DNA from: Massilia mucilaginosa
GTDB lineage: Bacteria > Pseudomonadota > Gammaproteobacteria > Burkholderiales > Burkholderiaceae_D
Reading direction: 5' to 3'
Length of the DNA: 64,000 nt
Assembly (NCBI RefSeq): GCF_011682145.1
Contig: NZ_WHJH01000002.1
Coordinates: 1 to 64,000 of the forward strand
The notes beneath the pieces are model-generated. The model worked only from the letters and a program-made list of their open reading frames with translations, was not told the origin of the DNA and ran no database searches. Positions 39,213-47,873 of this stretch are shown piece by piece. The stretch's first letter is position 1. Each line of letters begins with the position of its first letter. The position numbers and the translations under genes are program-made.

Positions 39213-41888
39213 ATGACCAAAACCCTCATCATCGCCGAGAAGCCCTCCGTCGCGAACGATATCGCCAAGACGCTGGGCGGCTTCACCAAGCACGATGAGT
39301 ACTTCGAATCGGACGAGTATGTCCTGTCGTCGGCCGTCGGCCACCTGCTGGAAATCGCGGTGCCGGAAGAGCACGACGTCAAGCGCGGCAAGTGGAGCTT
39401 TGCCCACCTGCCCATGATTCCGCCGTATTTCGCGCTCAACCCGATCGCCAAGACCGAGGCCCGCCTCAAGGTCTTGAACAAGCTGATCAAGCGCAAGGAT
39501 GTCACCCAGCTCATCAACGCATGCGATGCCGGGCGCGAAGGCGAGCTGATTTTCCGCCTGATCGCGCAGAACGCCAAGGCCAAGCAGCCGATCAAGCGCC
39601 TGTGGCTGCAATCGATGACGCCGGGCGCGATCCGCGACGGCTTCACGCAATTGCGCAGCGACGAAGAAATGCTGCCGCTGGCCGACGCCGCGCGCTGCCG
39701 TTCCGAAGCGGACTGGCTGATCGGCATCAACGGCACCCGCGCCATGACCGCCTTCAACTCGAAGGAAGGCGGCTTCTACCTGACCACCGTGGGCCGCGTG
39801 CAAACGCCGACCCTGTCGATCGTGGTCGAGCGCGAAGACAAGATCAAGAAATTCATCTCGCGCGATTACTGGGAAGTGCGCGCCGAGTTCGTGTGCGCCG
39901 CCGGCGTGTACGAAGGGCGCTGGCTCGACCAGGCCTTCAAGAAGGACGAGAACGACCCCGAGAAGCGCTCGGAGCGCCTGTGGAGCAAGGCTGCGGCCGA
40001 CAGCATCGCCATGGCCTGCAAGGGCCGCCAGGGCAATGTGACGGAAGAATCGAAGCCGACCACCTCGATGGCGCCGGCCCTGTTCGACCTGACCAGCCTG
40101 CAGCGCGAAGCCAACGGCCGGTTCGGCTTTTCGGCCAAGAACACGCTCGGTCTTGCCCAGGCGCTGTACGAAAAGCACAAGGTCTTGACCTACCCGCGTA
40201 CCGATTCGCGCCATTTGCCGGAAGACTACATCAACACCGTCAAGGACACCATGGTGAGCCTGGCGGAGAACAATAACTACCACCAGTTCGCCAAGCAGAT
40301 CACCGACAAGGGCTGGGTCAAGCCGAACAAGCGCATTTTCGACAACACCAAGATCTCGGATCACTTCGCGATCATCCCGACCACCCTGGCGCCGAAGAAC
40401 CTGTCGGAGCCGGAACAGAAACTGTACGACCTGGTCACGCGCCGCTTCATGGCGGTATTCTTCCCGCCTGCGGAATTCCAGGTCACCACCCGCTTTACCG
40501 AAGTGTCCGGCCACCAGTTCAAGACGGAAGGCAAGGTCATGACCAATCCGGGCTGGCTGGCGATCTACGGCAAGGAAGCCTCGACCGACAGCGACAAGGA
40601 CGACAACACCGGCGGCAACCTGGTTCCCGTCGCCAAGGGTGAAAAAGTGCAGACCGAAAAAGTCAGCCCGAACGCCCTGGTCACCAAGCCGCCCGCGCGC
40701 TATTCGGAAGCGACCTTGCTCTCCGCCATGGAAGGCGCCGGCAAGCTGATCGACGACGACGAACTGCGCGACGCCATGGCCGGCAAGGGCCTGGGCACGC
40801 CAGCGACGCGCGCGGCCATCATCGAAGGCTTGCTGGGCGAGCGCTACCTGTTGCGCGAAGGGCGCGAACTGATTCCGACCGCCAAGGCATCCCAGCTGAT
40901 GACCTTGCTGCGCGGCCTCGGCGTGAACGAACTGACCGCGCCGGAACTGACCGGCGAATGGGAATACAAGCTGTCGCAAATGGAGAAGGGCAAGATTTCG
41001 CGTGACGAGTTCATGCGTGAAATTGCCCAGATGACGCAAATCATCGTCAAGCGCGCCAAGGAATACAACAACGACACGATTCCGGGCGACTACGCGACCC
41101 TGCACACGCCCTGCCCGAACTGCGGCGGCGTGGTCAAGGAAAACTACCGTCGTTTCGCCTGCACCAAGTGCGAATTCAACATGAGCAAGACGCCTGGCAG
41201 CCGCCAGTTCGAGATTGCCGAAGTTGAAGAGTTGCTGGAGAAGCGCACGATCGGCCCGATGCAGGGTTTCCGCTCGAAAATGGGGCGTCCATTTGCCGCG
41301 ATTTTGCGCATCGTGCGCGATGAAGACATCAAGAATTGCAAGCTCGAGTTCGATTTCGGCCAGAACGACGAAGGCGGCGAAGATGGCGAGGGTGTCGACT
41401 TCACCGGCCAGAGCGCGCTCGGACCGTGCCCGAAATGCGCCGGCGGCGTGTTCGAGATGGGCCTGGCGTATGTGTGCGAGCACAGCGTGGCCAAGCCGAA
41501 GACCTGCGATTTCCGCAGCGGCCGCATCATCTTGCAGCAGGAAATCCTGCCTGAGCAAATGGTCAAGCTGCTCAACGACGGCAAGACCGACCTGATGCCG
41601 GGTTTTGTATCGCAGCGCACGCGCCGTCCGTTCAAGGCGTTCCTGGTCAAGGGCAAGGATGGCAAGATCAGCTTCGAGTTCGAAGAGCGCAAGGCCAAAG
41701 CGCCGGCCAAGGGCAAGGCGGCGGCGGTAGCCGATCCGGAAGGCGGCGACGAGGCGGCGCCAAGCACGGCGAAGAAAGCCGCGCCGGCCAAGAAAGCGGC
41801 GGCTAAAAAAGCGCCTGCTAAAAAGGCTGCCGCCAAAAAACCGGCAGCGAAGAAAGCCGCCGTCAAGAAAGCTGTCGCGGAAGAATAA
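39213..41888 (+). CDS. topB: DNA topoisomerase III with a lysine/alanine-rich tail
   Basis: 891 aa. Type IA topoisomerase that decatenates and relaxes DNA through a covalent tyrosine. Toprim (LIIAEKPSVANDIAKTLG, DAGREGELIFRLI), active-site Y327 in LTYPRTDSRHLP, and two zinc-ribbon-like segments (CPNCGGVV..CTKCEF near 632-655; CPKCAGG..CEHS..CDF near 740-770). Residues about 830-891 are a KKAAAKK/PAKK repeat tail like histone H1, likely a nonspecific DNA clamp. GAAAACCTATG at the start has only a weak RBS. Confidence 0.95.
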   Translation: MTKTLIIAEKPSVANDIAKTLGGFTKHDEYFESDEYVLSSAVGHLLEIAVPEEHDVKRGKWSFAHLPMIPPYFALNPIAKTEARLKVLNKLIKRKDVTQLINACDAGREGELIFRLIAQNAKAKQPIKRLWLQSMTPGAIRDGFTQLRSDEEMLPLADAARCRSEADWLIGINGTRAMTAFNSKEGGFYLTTVGRVQTPTLSIVVEREDKIKKFISRDYWEVRAEFVCAAGVYEGRWLDQAFKKDENDPEKRSERLWSKAAADSIAMACKGRQGNVTEESKPTTSMAPALFDLTSLQREANGRFGFSAKNTLGLAQALYEKHKVLTYPRTDSRHLPEDYINTVKDTMVSLAENNNYHQFAKQITDKGWVKPNKRIFDNTKISDHFAIIPTTLAPKNLSEPEQKLYDLVTRRFMAVFFPPAEFQVTTRFTEVSGHQFKTEGKVMTNPGWLAIYGKEASTDSDKDDNTGGNLVPVAKGEKVQTEKVSPNALVTKPPARYSEATLLSAMEGAGKLIDDDELRDAMAGKGLGTPATRAAIIEGLLGERYLLREGRELIPTAKASQLMTLLRGLGVNELTAPELTGEWEYKLSQMEKGKISRDEFMREIAQMTQIIVKRAKEYNNDTIPGDYATLHTPCPNCGGVVKENYRRFACTKCEFNMSKTPGSRQFEIAEVEELLEKRTIGPMQGFRSKMGRPFAAILRIVRDEDIKNCKLEFDFGQNDEGGEDGEGVDFTGQSALGPCPKCAGGVFEMGLAYVCEHSVAKPKTCDFRSGRIILQQEILPEQMVKLLNDGKTDLMPGFVSQRTRRPFKAFLVKGKDGKISFEFEERKAKAPAKGKAAAVADPEGGDEAAPSTAKKAAPAKKAAAKKAPAKKAAAKKPAAKKAAVKKAVAEE

Positions 41889-41928
41889 TCCGCCGCACCC
41901 CGCGCGGTGCCAGGTCTGACATTCGGAC

Positions 41929-41986
41929 ACGGGCCCGGCTGTAGAAATCGCGATTGCGGTTTCTACAGCCGGGCCCGTTTTCTTTT
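41929..41986 (+). terminator. Strong intrinsic terminator after topB
   Basis: A perfect 19-bp stem: ACGGGCCCGGCTGTAGAAA (41929-41947) and its complement (41960-41978), 12-nt loop, followed by TTTTCTTTT. Located 41 bp after the topB stop. Confidence 0.93.
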
Positions 41987-42097
41987 GTTGAGCCAGATAC
42001 CGCGTCGCAAAGGTAGCGCGTCAGACAGAGGTGAGGTGGTCACAAATTGTGACCACCTCAAATGGATCGTATGCACGGCTAGAAAAGGCGGCATCAA

Positions 42098-42140
42098 ATG
42101 CAACCATGTTGCATTATCTAATGATGCTGGTATATCATTA
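42098..42140. promoter_or_regulatory. Two palindromes upstream of the TonB receptor gene
   Basis: ATGCAAC-cat-GTTGCAT (42098-42114, 7-bp arms) and TAATGAT-N8-ATCATTA (42119-42140, 7-bp arms). They sit 43-85 bp before the start codon in an AT-rich promoter region. Their size and spacing fit dimeric metal-responsive repressors of the Fur family, but neither matches a consensus I can state with confidence. Confidence 0.5.
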
Positions 42141-42182
42141 TCGCAGCAGCCATTGTCATCCCCGTATCCTGGAGTATCCACT

Positions 42183-44288
42183 TTGCATTTCCGACGTTGT
42201 TTTCCGCAGCCGCCCGCGCTGCCATTGCCTCTGCTCACCCGTGCCGTTTTGCTTGGCTGTGCCGCCGGCGGCAGCGCCTTCGCCGCCGCCGACCTGCCTG
42301 CACCGGCCGGAGAAACCCAAGTCGTCGAAATCCGGGCCAGCAAGGACGACGAGCGCAGCGCCGCAGGCACCAGCGCGCGCGCCTTGCCTGGCACCGTCAC
42401 CACGATCACCGCGGAAGATCTGGCCACGCTCAATCTGGGGCGCGACATCTCCAACATTTTCCGGCGCGTGCCTGGCGTGGTCGCCAATAACATCGACCAG
42501 GGCGATACCGGCAACGGCTTTCGCATGCGCGGCTTCGCCACCCAGGGCACGCACGGCGCCGATACCGCCATCAGCATCGACGGCGTGCCGCAGAATATCC
42601 CGTCGAGCCAGGGCGGCGCCGGCCACGGACCGGCCTTCCTCGAATGGATGACCGCCGACATGATCGACGCCATCGACGTCGTCAAAGGCCCGGTGTCGGC
42701 CCTGTACGGTGACCAGAACCGCGCCGGCTCGGTGATCATCACCACCCGCGAGGGCGGCGCCGCCACGCCATCGAGCGCCGCGCTCACGCTCGAAAGCCAC
42801 GGCGGGCGGCGCGGCTCGCTGACTCTCTCCAGCGAGTACGGGAACGTCCGTTCGCTGCTGGTGGCCGACCGTTACCGCAGCGACGGCTTCCGTCACGGCG
42901 GCGGCAACGACCGCGAAAACCTGTTCTGGAAGCTCTCGACGACCATCGGCGACGGCATCTACAGCCTGCGCGCCAGCTACTACCGTTCGGACTACGCGGG
43001 CGCCGGCTACCTGTCGCTGCCGGCCATGCAGGCCGGGCTCGATCCGCATTCGGTGCAGTACAACTTGCCCGGCTTCGGCGACGCCCACCGCACCTCGCTG
43101 GTGTTCAACCGCGCCCCCGCACGCGGGCAAGCCGGCTGGTTCGCCACGCTGTATGCGGAAGACTTCGAACGCAGCCGCGCCATCACCACCAGCACCACCC
43201 AGCACACCTTCGGCTACGACGAGCGCACCATCGGCGGAGCGCGCGCCGGCAATACCTGGGTCATCGGCGAGAGCGCCGTGCTGACCGTCGGCGCAGACAC
43301 GCGCAAGGACCGGGGCGACGCGCTGCGCCGCCAGTACCACCTGCGCCAGCCGACCGCGAACTACGTCAACAACCAGCATCTCGACCTGCTTGCCTACGGC
43401 GCGTTCGTGCAGGGCCAGTACCGCGTCCTGCCGACGCTCAAGCTGCATGCCGGCGCGCGCTACGACCGCTTCGACTACGAGATCGCAAACCGCAAGCTGC
43501 CGGCCGCATCGACCGCCTACCGGGGCTCGGTGGTCACGCCGAAATACGGCGCCATCTGGACCGTGCTCCCCGATCTGGAATTGTTCGCCAACGTCGCGCA
43601 GGGCTTGCGCTCGCCCGCCGCGGAACAGATCAGTTCGAGCGGCAGCCTTGGCCCGCTTGGCGCCAAAAGCGGCAGGATCAACCCGGACATCGATCCGAGC
43701 AAGGTGCGCTCGCACGATGCCGGCTTCAATGCCAGGGTGGCGGGCGGCTGGCGCATCTCTGGCGCCCTGTACGCGATCGAGAACGACGACGAAATCGTCA
43801 ATAGCGCGCCCGACGTTTTCGTTTCGTCGGGGCGGACCACGCGCAGGGGCCTTGAGATGGACGTGCGCTACCAGCCGACCAGTACGTTCAGCGCTTACCT
43901 GAGTTACGGCCGCATCCTGCGGGCGCGGCTCGACAACCCGGCCCCCGGCGCAGGCGCGCTGCTGTCGGTGCCGGCGCATACCTGGAAGGCGGGCGCGCAG
44001 CACCGCAGCGCGGCCGGAGCGGGCAAGCTGGCCGTTAACGGCGACGTGTACGTCAGCGCGCGCAATCCGTACTACACCGGCACGCCGCCGGTGCAGCGCG
44101 ACATGCCGACCTTCGTGCGCTACGACCTCAAGGCCACCTACGATATCGGCAAGTTCCAGGGCGCGTTGTCCGCCACCCTGCAGCCGCACCAATTCGCCAG
44201 CGACATCGCCTACGGCACTGCCGCCGGCCTGGTGGTGTCGACCGTGCCGCGCGCGCAGGGCGGGGCGTCGCTGCGCTACTTCTTCTGA
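42183..44288 (+). CDS. TonB-dependent outer-membrane receptor
   Basis: 701 aa from a TTG at 42183, supported by TGGAG 9 nt upstream and a signal peptide right after it (LLTRAVLLGCAAGGSAFAAADL); the upstream in-frame ATG would run through the terminator region and the operators. Plug domain about 45-165 (LPGTVTTITAEDL, VPGVVANNID, MRGFATQG, VVKGPVSALYG), then a 22-strand barrel ending in ASLRYFF with the terminal Phe. Probably imports a chelated metal or siderophore-like ligand; the substrate is unknown. It overlaps the convergent hydrolase gene by 13 bp. Confidence 0.9.
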   Translation: MHFRRCFPQPPALPLPLLTRAVLLGCAAGGSAFAAADLPAPAGETQVVEIRASKDDERSAAGTSARALPGTVTTITAEDLATLNLGRDISNIFRRVPGVVANNIDQGDTGNGFRMRGFATQGTHGADTAISIDGVPQNIPSSQGGAGHGPAFLEWMTADMIDAIDVVKGPVSALYGDQNRAGSVIITTREGGAATPSSAALTLESHGGRRGSLTLSSEYGNVRSLLVADRYRSDGFRHGGGNDRENLFWKLSTTIGDGIYSLRASYYRSDYAGAGYLSLPAMQAGLDPHSVQYNLPGFGDAHRTSLVFNRAPARGQAGWFATLYAEDFERSRAITTSTTQHTFGYDERTIGGARAGNTWVIGESAVLTVGADTRKDRGDALRRQYHLRQPTANYVNNQHLDLLAYGAFVQGQYRVLPTLKLHAGARYDRFDYEIANRKLPAASTAYRGSVVTPKYGAIWTVLPDLELFANVAQGLRSPAAEQISSSGSLGPLGAKSGRINPDIDPSKVRSHDAGFNARVAGGWRISGALYAIENDDEIVNSAPDVFVSSGRTTRRGLEMDVRYQPTSTFSAYLSYGRILRARLDNPAPGAGALLSVPAHTWKAGAQHRSAAGAGKLAVNGDVYVSARNPYYTGTPPVQRDMPTFVRYDLKATYDIGKFQGALSATLQPHQFASDIAYGTAAGLVVSTVPRAQGGASLRYFF

Positions 44289-45307
44289 TTATCCGCGTCA
44301 GCCATTCCCTTCAACAAAGCCGCATGAAACGCGTCCGGGTCCTGCATCTGCGGCGCGTGACCGAGCTTCGGGAATGACATCAGGGTCGCTTTGGGAATGT
44401 TTTGCGCGGCCTGCTTCATCAGCATCGGGTAGTTCCCGAGCCTGGGGCGCAGTTCCGGCGGGGCCAGGTCCTTGCCGATGGCGGTATTGTCCTTCTCGCC
44501 GATCAGCAGCAGGGCCGGCATTTTCAGCAGCGGAAATTCATACACGACCGGCTGCGTGTAGATCATGTCGTATAGCAGCGCCGAATTCCACGCCACGATC
44601 TGCTTGCCCGGACCGCGGTTCATCCCGGCCAGCATCTGCACCCATTTCTGGTACTCGGGTTTCCATTGATTGACGTAGTAGGTCGATTTTTCGTACTCGC
44701 GGATGCGCTCGGCCGTGGTCTTCAATTCGCGCTCGTACCAAGCGTCGACGTCGATCGACGGCACGCCAGCCGCCTTCCAGTTTTCCAGCCCGATCGGATT
44801 GACCAGCACCAGCTGCGTCGTCTGCTCCGGGTACATCAGGCCATAGCGCACCGCCAGCATGCCGCCGGTGGAGTGCCCGATGACGGCCGCCTGGCGCACG
44901 CCCAGCGATTCGAGCAGCGCACGCGTATTGGCAGCCAGTTGCTGGAAGGTGTACTGGTAATGCGCCGGTTTGCTGGACTTGCAAAAGCCCACCTGGTCGG
45001 GCACCACTACCCGGTAGCCGGCATCGGCCAGCACCTTGATGGTCGATTCCCAGGTGGCGCCGCAAAAATTCTTCCCATGCAGCAGGACTGCCGTGTTCCC
45101 GTTCGGCGTGGCCGGTTTCACGTCCATGTAGGCCATGTGCAGCTTGGCTTTTTGCGAGGTGAACGCGAATTTCCGGACTGGCTCCGGATAGCTGAAGCCT
45201 TCGAGTTCGGGGCCGTAGCTTGGCTCGTCGGCGGCGTGCGCGCCGGGCAGCGGTGCGAAGAGGGCGGTCGCGCACAGCAGGCGCGACATACTGAAACGGG
45301 CAGGCAT
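44276..45307 (-). CDS. Exported alpha/beta hydrolase
   Basis: 343 aa. Signal peptide (MSRLLCATALFAPLPGAHAADE), so periplasmic or secreted. Alpha/beta-hydrolase core: LLHGKNFCGATW oxyanion region, nucleophile S146 in GHSTGG, acidic region GEKDNTA, and the catalytic His in KLGHAPQMQDP. The start at 45307 has AGGAAG 7 nt upstream. Convergent with the TonB receptor. Esterase or ester-siderophore hydrolysis is possible, but the pairing is only by position. Confidence 0.88.
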   Translation of the reverse strand: MPARFSMSRLLCATALFAPLPGAHAADEPSYGPELEGFSYPEPVRKFAFTSQKAKLHMAYMDVKPATPNGNTAVLLHGKNFCGATWESTIKVLADAGYRVVVPDQVGFCKSSKPAHYQYTFQQLAANTRALLESLGVRQAAVIGHSTGGMLAVRYGLMYPEQTTQLVLVNPIGLENWKAAGVPSIDVDAWYERELKTTAERIREYEKSTYYVNQWKPEYQKWVQMLAGMNRGPGKQIVAWNSALLYDMIYTQPVVYEFPLLKMPALLLIGEKDNTAIGKDLAPPELRPRLGNYPMLMKQAAQNIPKATLMSFPKLGHAPQMQDPDAFHAALLKGMADADNQKK

Positions 45308-45389
45308 CGGAAGACTTCCTTGGCGAGTGGCGGAGTGGCGAGTCTAGCCTGGAACGCCATCGGGCGTCGTCGCGCTGTTTCAGGACGGC

Positions 45390-46544
45390 TCAGGGAGATT
45401 CGCCCGAAAAGGACTGGCGCTCGCGCAGCGTCTCCAGTTCGCGCGCCAGGTTGTCGCGGGCGCGCTCGTTGTACAGGTCCGCGAAATACGCATCCGGATA
45501 CAGCGTGCCCGCGTTGGCCTGCGCGTGGAAATGGACCAGGATGCGTTCGCGGCCGGCCAGGTAATCGGCCTCCTCGACATGCAGGTACTCGGCCCGTACC
45601 GCGCGCGCGTAGCCATCGTATACATCGGCCGCCTGGCCCAGGATCGCCAGGTCCACGCCCTGCATCACATCTTGCAGCGCATGGCGCGATGCCACCGGCG
45701 CCAGGTGCTCGGTGGCGCGGATCAGGCCCGCCACCTCGGCGGCCACCGCGCTACCGTCGAGGTTTGAGCCGAGCCACAGCTGCGCGCTCTGCTCTTCGTT
45801 CGATCCGCTGCCGCTGCCGCCACCATACACCGCATCGTGGAACCAGAATGCCTTTTTCAGCACCGCCATCTGCGCCGCGCTGGCGCCGGCATTGGCCGCC
45901 CACACCGTGATCTCGGTCAGCCCGTGCACCAGGTGATCGAGGTTGTGATACGGCCGCGCGCCCGAGCCGTAGGCGCTCTCGCCGGTCAGGCGCGCGAACC
46001 AGGCGGCGGCGTTGGCATCGTCCGCCGGCCACAGGCTGTCCCAGTCCTTGCGCAGCCAGTCGAGGATCCAGGCCGCGTAGGCCGGCGCCGGCATGAACTG
46101 GCGCGTGGTCCAGTGCCAGCCCACCGGTCCCTGCAAGCCGCGCACGAAACTCGAACTGACCGAGCCGAGGTCGCGCGGCGGCATCACGAACAGCGTTTTG
46201 GCGCCGTGCAGCACATCGACGTTGGCTTGCTGGATCAGGTTTTCGTAATCGAAGTCGGAGGTGTTGCGGATGCCGCGAATCAGGAAGTCGATGCCCAGCC
46301 GCTTGGCCGCGCGCGCCGTGTAGTCGCCGCGTACCAGCACCACGCTGACATTGGTCCACCCCTGCGCGGCCACGCTGCGTTCGACGATCTCCTTGCGCGA
46401 AGCGGCGTGGAACTGCGGTTTCTTGAACGGGTTTTCAGAGATCAGCACAACGACTTCGTCGGCCAGTTCGCGCGCTTCGCCGATCACCCACAGGTGGCCA
46501 TTGGTGATCGGGTCGAGCGTGCCGGAGAATGCGATTTTTTTCAA
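45390..46544 (-). CDS. Pantetheine-phosphate adenylyltransferase (CoaD) fused to an HD-superfamily phosphohydrolase domain
   Basis: 384 aa. Residues 1-158 are CoaD-like: SGTLDPITNGHLWVI (nucleotidyltransferase T/HxGH motif), NPFKKPQF, GIRNTSDFDYE and SVSSSFVRGL (ISSTxVR counterpart). Residues 160-384 match the COG4339-type predicted metal-dependent HD phosphohydrolases: YHNLDH (199-204), FWFHDAVYG with H236-D237, NEEQSA (249-254), ATEH (277-280), VDLAIL with D298, VRAEY and NLARELETL. Ordinary CoaD is about 160 aa. It follows coaE by 3 bp. Probably makes dephospho-CoA; what the HD part cleaves is unknown. Could be a second, specialised copy rather than the housekeeping CoaD. Confidence 0.88.
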   Translation of the reverse strand: MKKIAFSGTLDPITNGHLWVIGEARELADEVVVLISENPFKKPQFHAASRKEIVERSVAAQGWTNVSVVLVRGDYTARAAKRLGIDFLIRGIRNTSDFDYENLIQQANVDVLHGAKTLFVMPPRDLGSVSSSFVRGLQGPVGWHWTTRQFMPAPAYAAWILDWLRKDWDSLWPADDANAAAWFARLTGESAYGSGARPYHNLDHLVHGLTEITVWAANAGASAAQMAVLKKAFWFHDAVYGGGSGSGSNEEQSAQLWLGSNLDGSAVAAEVAGLIRATEHLAPVASRHALQDVMQGVDLAILGQAADVYDGYARAVRAEYLHVEEADYLAGRERILVHFHAQANAGTLYPDAYFADLYNERARDNLARELETLRERQSFSGESP

Positions 46545-46547
46545 GGT

Positions 46548-47153
46548 TCAGCTCCACAGGTCGGTGTATCGGTGATGCAGTTGCAAGGTCAGGGCGCGCA
46601 CATCGTCCAGGGTGCCGTCGTTGTGGACCACGTCGTCGGCATGCGCCAGGTAGCCGGCGCGCGGCAGCTGCATGGCGATGATGCTGGCCACCTGCGCGCC
46701 GGTCCAGTCGGGATTGCGCAGGGCGATGCGGGCGGCACGGTTCTGATCCGTCGCATCGATCACCAGCACGCGCGCGGCGGGCAGGGCCTGGTCCATCGCC
46801 AGCGCCGACTCCCACACCACGTAGGGCGCCTGCTGGCGGCGCGTCCAGTCGTCGGCCAGCGCCAGCACCGCCGGGCGCAGGATGCGTTTGAGTTCCTCGT
46901 TGGCGGCCGGGTCAAACGCGAAGATGCTGCGCAGGGTGCCGCGCGCCAGGCTGCCGTCCGCCGCCATCGCCTGCGGGAAGGCGCGCGCAATGTGCATCGT
47001 GGCCGGATGCGCCGGGTCCTGATGCACCGTGCGCGCCAGTGCATCGGCGTCGATGCAGGGCACGCCCAGCGCGTGGAAAGCGCGCGCGAAGGTCGACTTG
47101 CCGCTGCCGATCCCGCCGGTCAGCACCAGTACCTTGGGGGGAGTTGCGTTCAT
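46548..47153 (-). CDS. coaE: Dephospho-CoA kinase
   Basis: 201 aa from the ATG at 47153 (MNATPPKVLVLTGGIGSGKST). It phosphorylates dephospho-CoA at the 3'-OH, the last CoA step. P-loop GGIGSGKST, CIDADALARTVH, and a helical lid rich in Arg. The middle (GTLRSIFAFDPAANEELKRIL) fits the family, but the rest is divergent. Adjacent and upstream of the CoaD-HD gene, so one transcript would give the last two CoA steps. An operator-like palindrome (47173-47190) lies 20 bp upstream of its start. Confidence 0.9.
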   Translation of the reverse strand: MNATPPKVLVLTGGIGSGKSTFARAFHALGVPCIDADALARTVHQDPAHPATMHIARAFPQAMAADGSLARGTLRSIFAFDPAANEELKRILRPAVLALADDWTRRQQAPYVVWESALAMDQALPAARVLVIDATDQNRAARIALRNPDWTGAQVASIIAMQLPRAGYLAHADDVVHNDGTLDDVRALTLQLHHRYTDLWS

Positions 47154-47172
47154 CGTGTGGTCCGTTCGATTG

Positions 47173-47190
47173 TTTGGTTGCTCACCCAAA
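47173..47190. promoter_or_regulatory. Operator-like palindrome upstream of coaE
   Basis: TTTGGTTGCTCACCCAAA. It matches the site at 47231-47248 at 14 of 18 positions, with conserved TTTGGT and CCAA ends. Located 20 bp ahead of the coaE ATG. Probable binding site of the divergent TetR regulator. Confidence 0.65.
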
Positions 47191-47225
47191 TTGCCAGGCT
47201 AGCGAAAAGCGCTCCAGAAAACAAG

Positions 47226-47248
47226 TATAATTTGGTCGTTCAACCAAT
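47226..47248. promoter_or_regulatory. tetR -10 box and operator-like palindrome
   Basis: A perfect TATAAT (47226-47231) abuts TTTGGTCGTTCAACCAAT (47231-47248), sharing one base. Its sequence twin lies at 47173-47190. A repressor bound here would occlude RNA polymerase, consistent with autoregulation. No good -35 was seen. Confidence 0.65.
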
Positions 47249-47264
47249 TTAAGTGAAATCACGC

Positions 47265-47873
47265 ATGTCGAGAAAGCCGAATTCGGAGCAGCGCCGCGCG
47301 CAGATCGTGCAAGCGCTAATGGACACGATGGCCGAACATGGCTACGACAAGGCCACGATACAGCTGATCGCGCGCCGCGCCGGGCTCACTCCCGGCCTGC
47401 TGCACTACCATTTTCACAGCAAAGCCGATATCTTGCTGGCGCTGGTGAAGGCGCTCGCCACCGGTGCGCAGCAGCGCTACTTCGCGCTGGCGCAGGATGC
47501 GCCCGACCCCGGCCAGCGCCTGAACGCGTACATCAACGCGCGCCTGGGACTGGGCGACGGGGCGGATGCGGGCGCGGTGGCGGCGTGGGTGGTGATCGGG
47601 GCGGAAGCGGTGCGCCAGCCCGAGGTGCGGGCGGCCTACCAGCAGGCGGTCGATACCGAGCTGGCGCTGCTGCGCGAGCTGCTCTCGGCCAGCCTGGCCG
47701 CGCAGCGCAAAAGCACGGCCAACGTGCAGGCGCTGGCGGCGGCCTTGCTGGCGATGATGGAGGGGACCTTCCAATTGGCCAGCGCGGCGCCGGCCAGCAT
47801 GCCGGTGGGGTACGCGGCGCCGATGGCCATGCAACTGGTGCGCCGCTTTATCGAGGCCGAAGCGCCGGCCTAG
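47265..47873 (+). CDS. TetR-family transcriptional regulator
   Basis: 202 aa from the ATG at 47265 (MSRKPNSEQRRAQIVQAL); a GTG at 47253 is an alternative. N-terminal TetR helix-turn-helix (GYDKATIQLIARRAGLTPGL, LHYHFHSKADIL), then a ligand-binding helical domain. Divergent from coaE/CoaD-HD with paired operator-like sites in the gap. The 3' end overlaps the convergent gene (CTAG, 47870-47873). The ligand is unknown; CoA or an acyl-CoA is an attractive guess from the neighbours. Confidence 0.9.
   Translation: MSRKPNSEQRRAQIVQALMDTMAEHGYDKATIQLIARRAGLTPGLLHYHFHSKADILLALVKALATGAQQRYFALAQDAPDPGQRLNAYINARLGLGDGADAGAVAAWVVIGAEAVRQPEVRAAYQQAVDTELALLRELLSASLAAQRKSTANVQALAAALLAMMEGTFQLASAAPASMPVGYAAPMAMQLVRRFIEAEAPA

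Noticed and set aside
39114-41930. 938-codon open frame on the minus strand
   Set aside because: Antisense of topB; Arg/His-rich translation without motifs.
41907-42182. Upstream ATG extension of the TonB receptor
   Set aside because: It would translate through the topB terminator and both palindromes and would bury the signal peptide 90 residues in.
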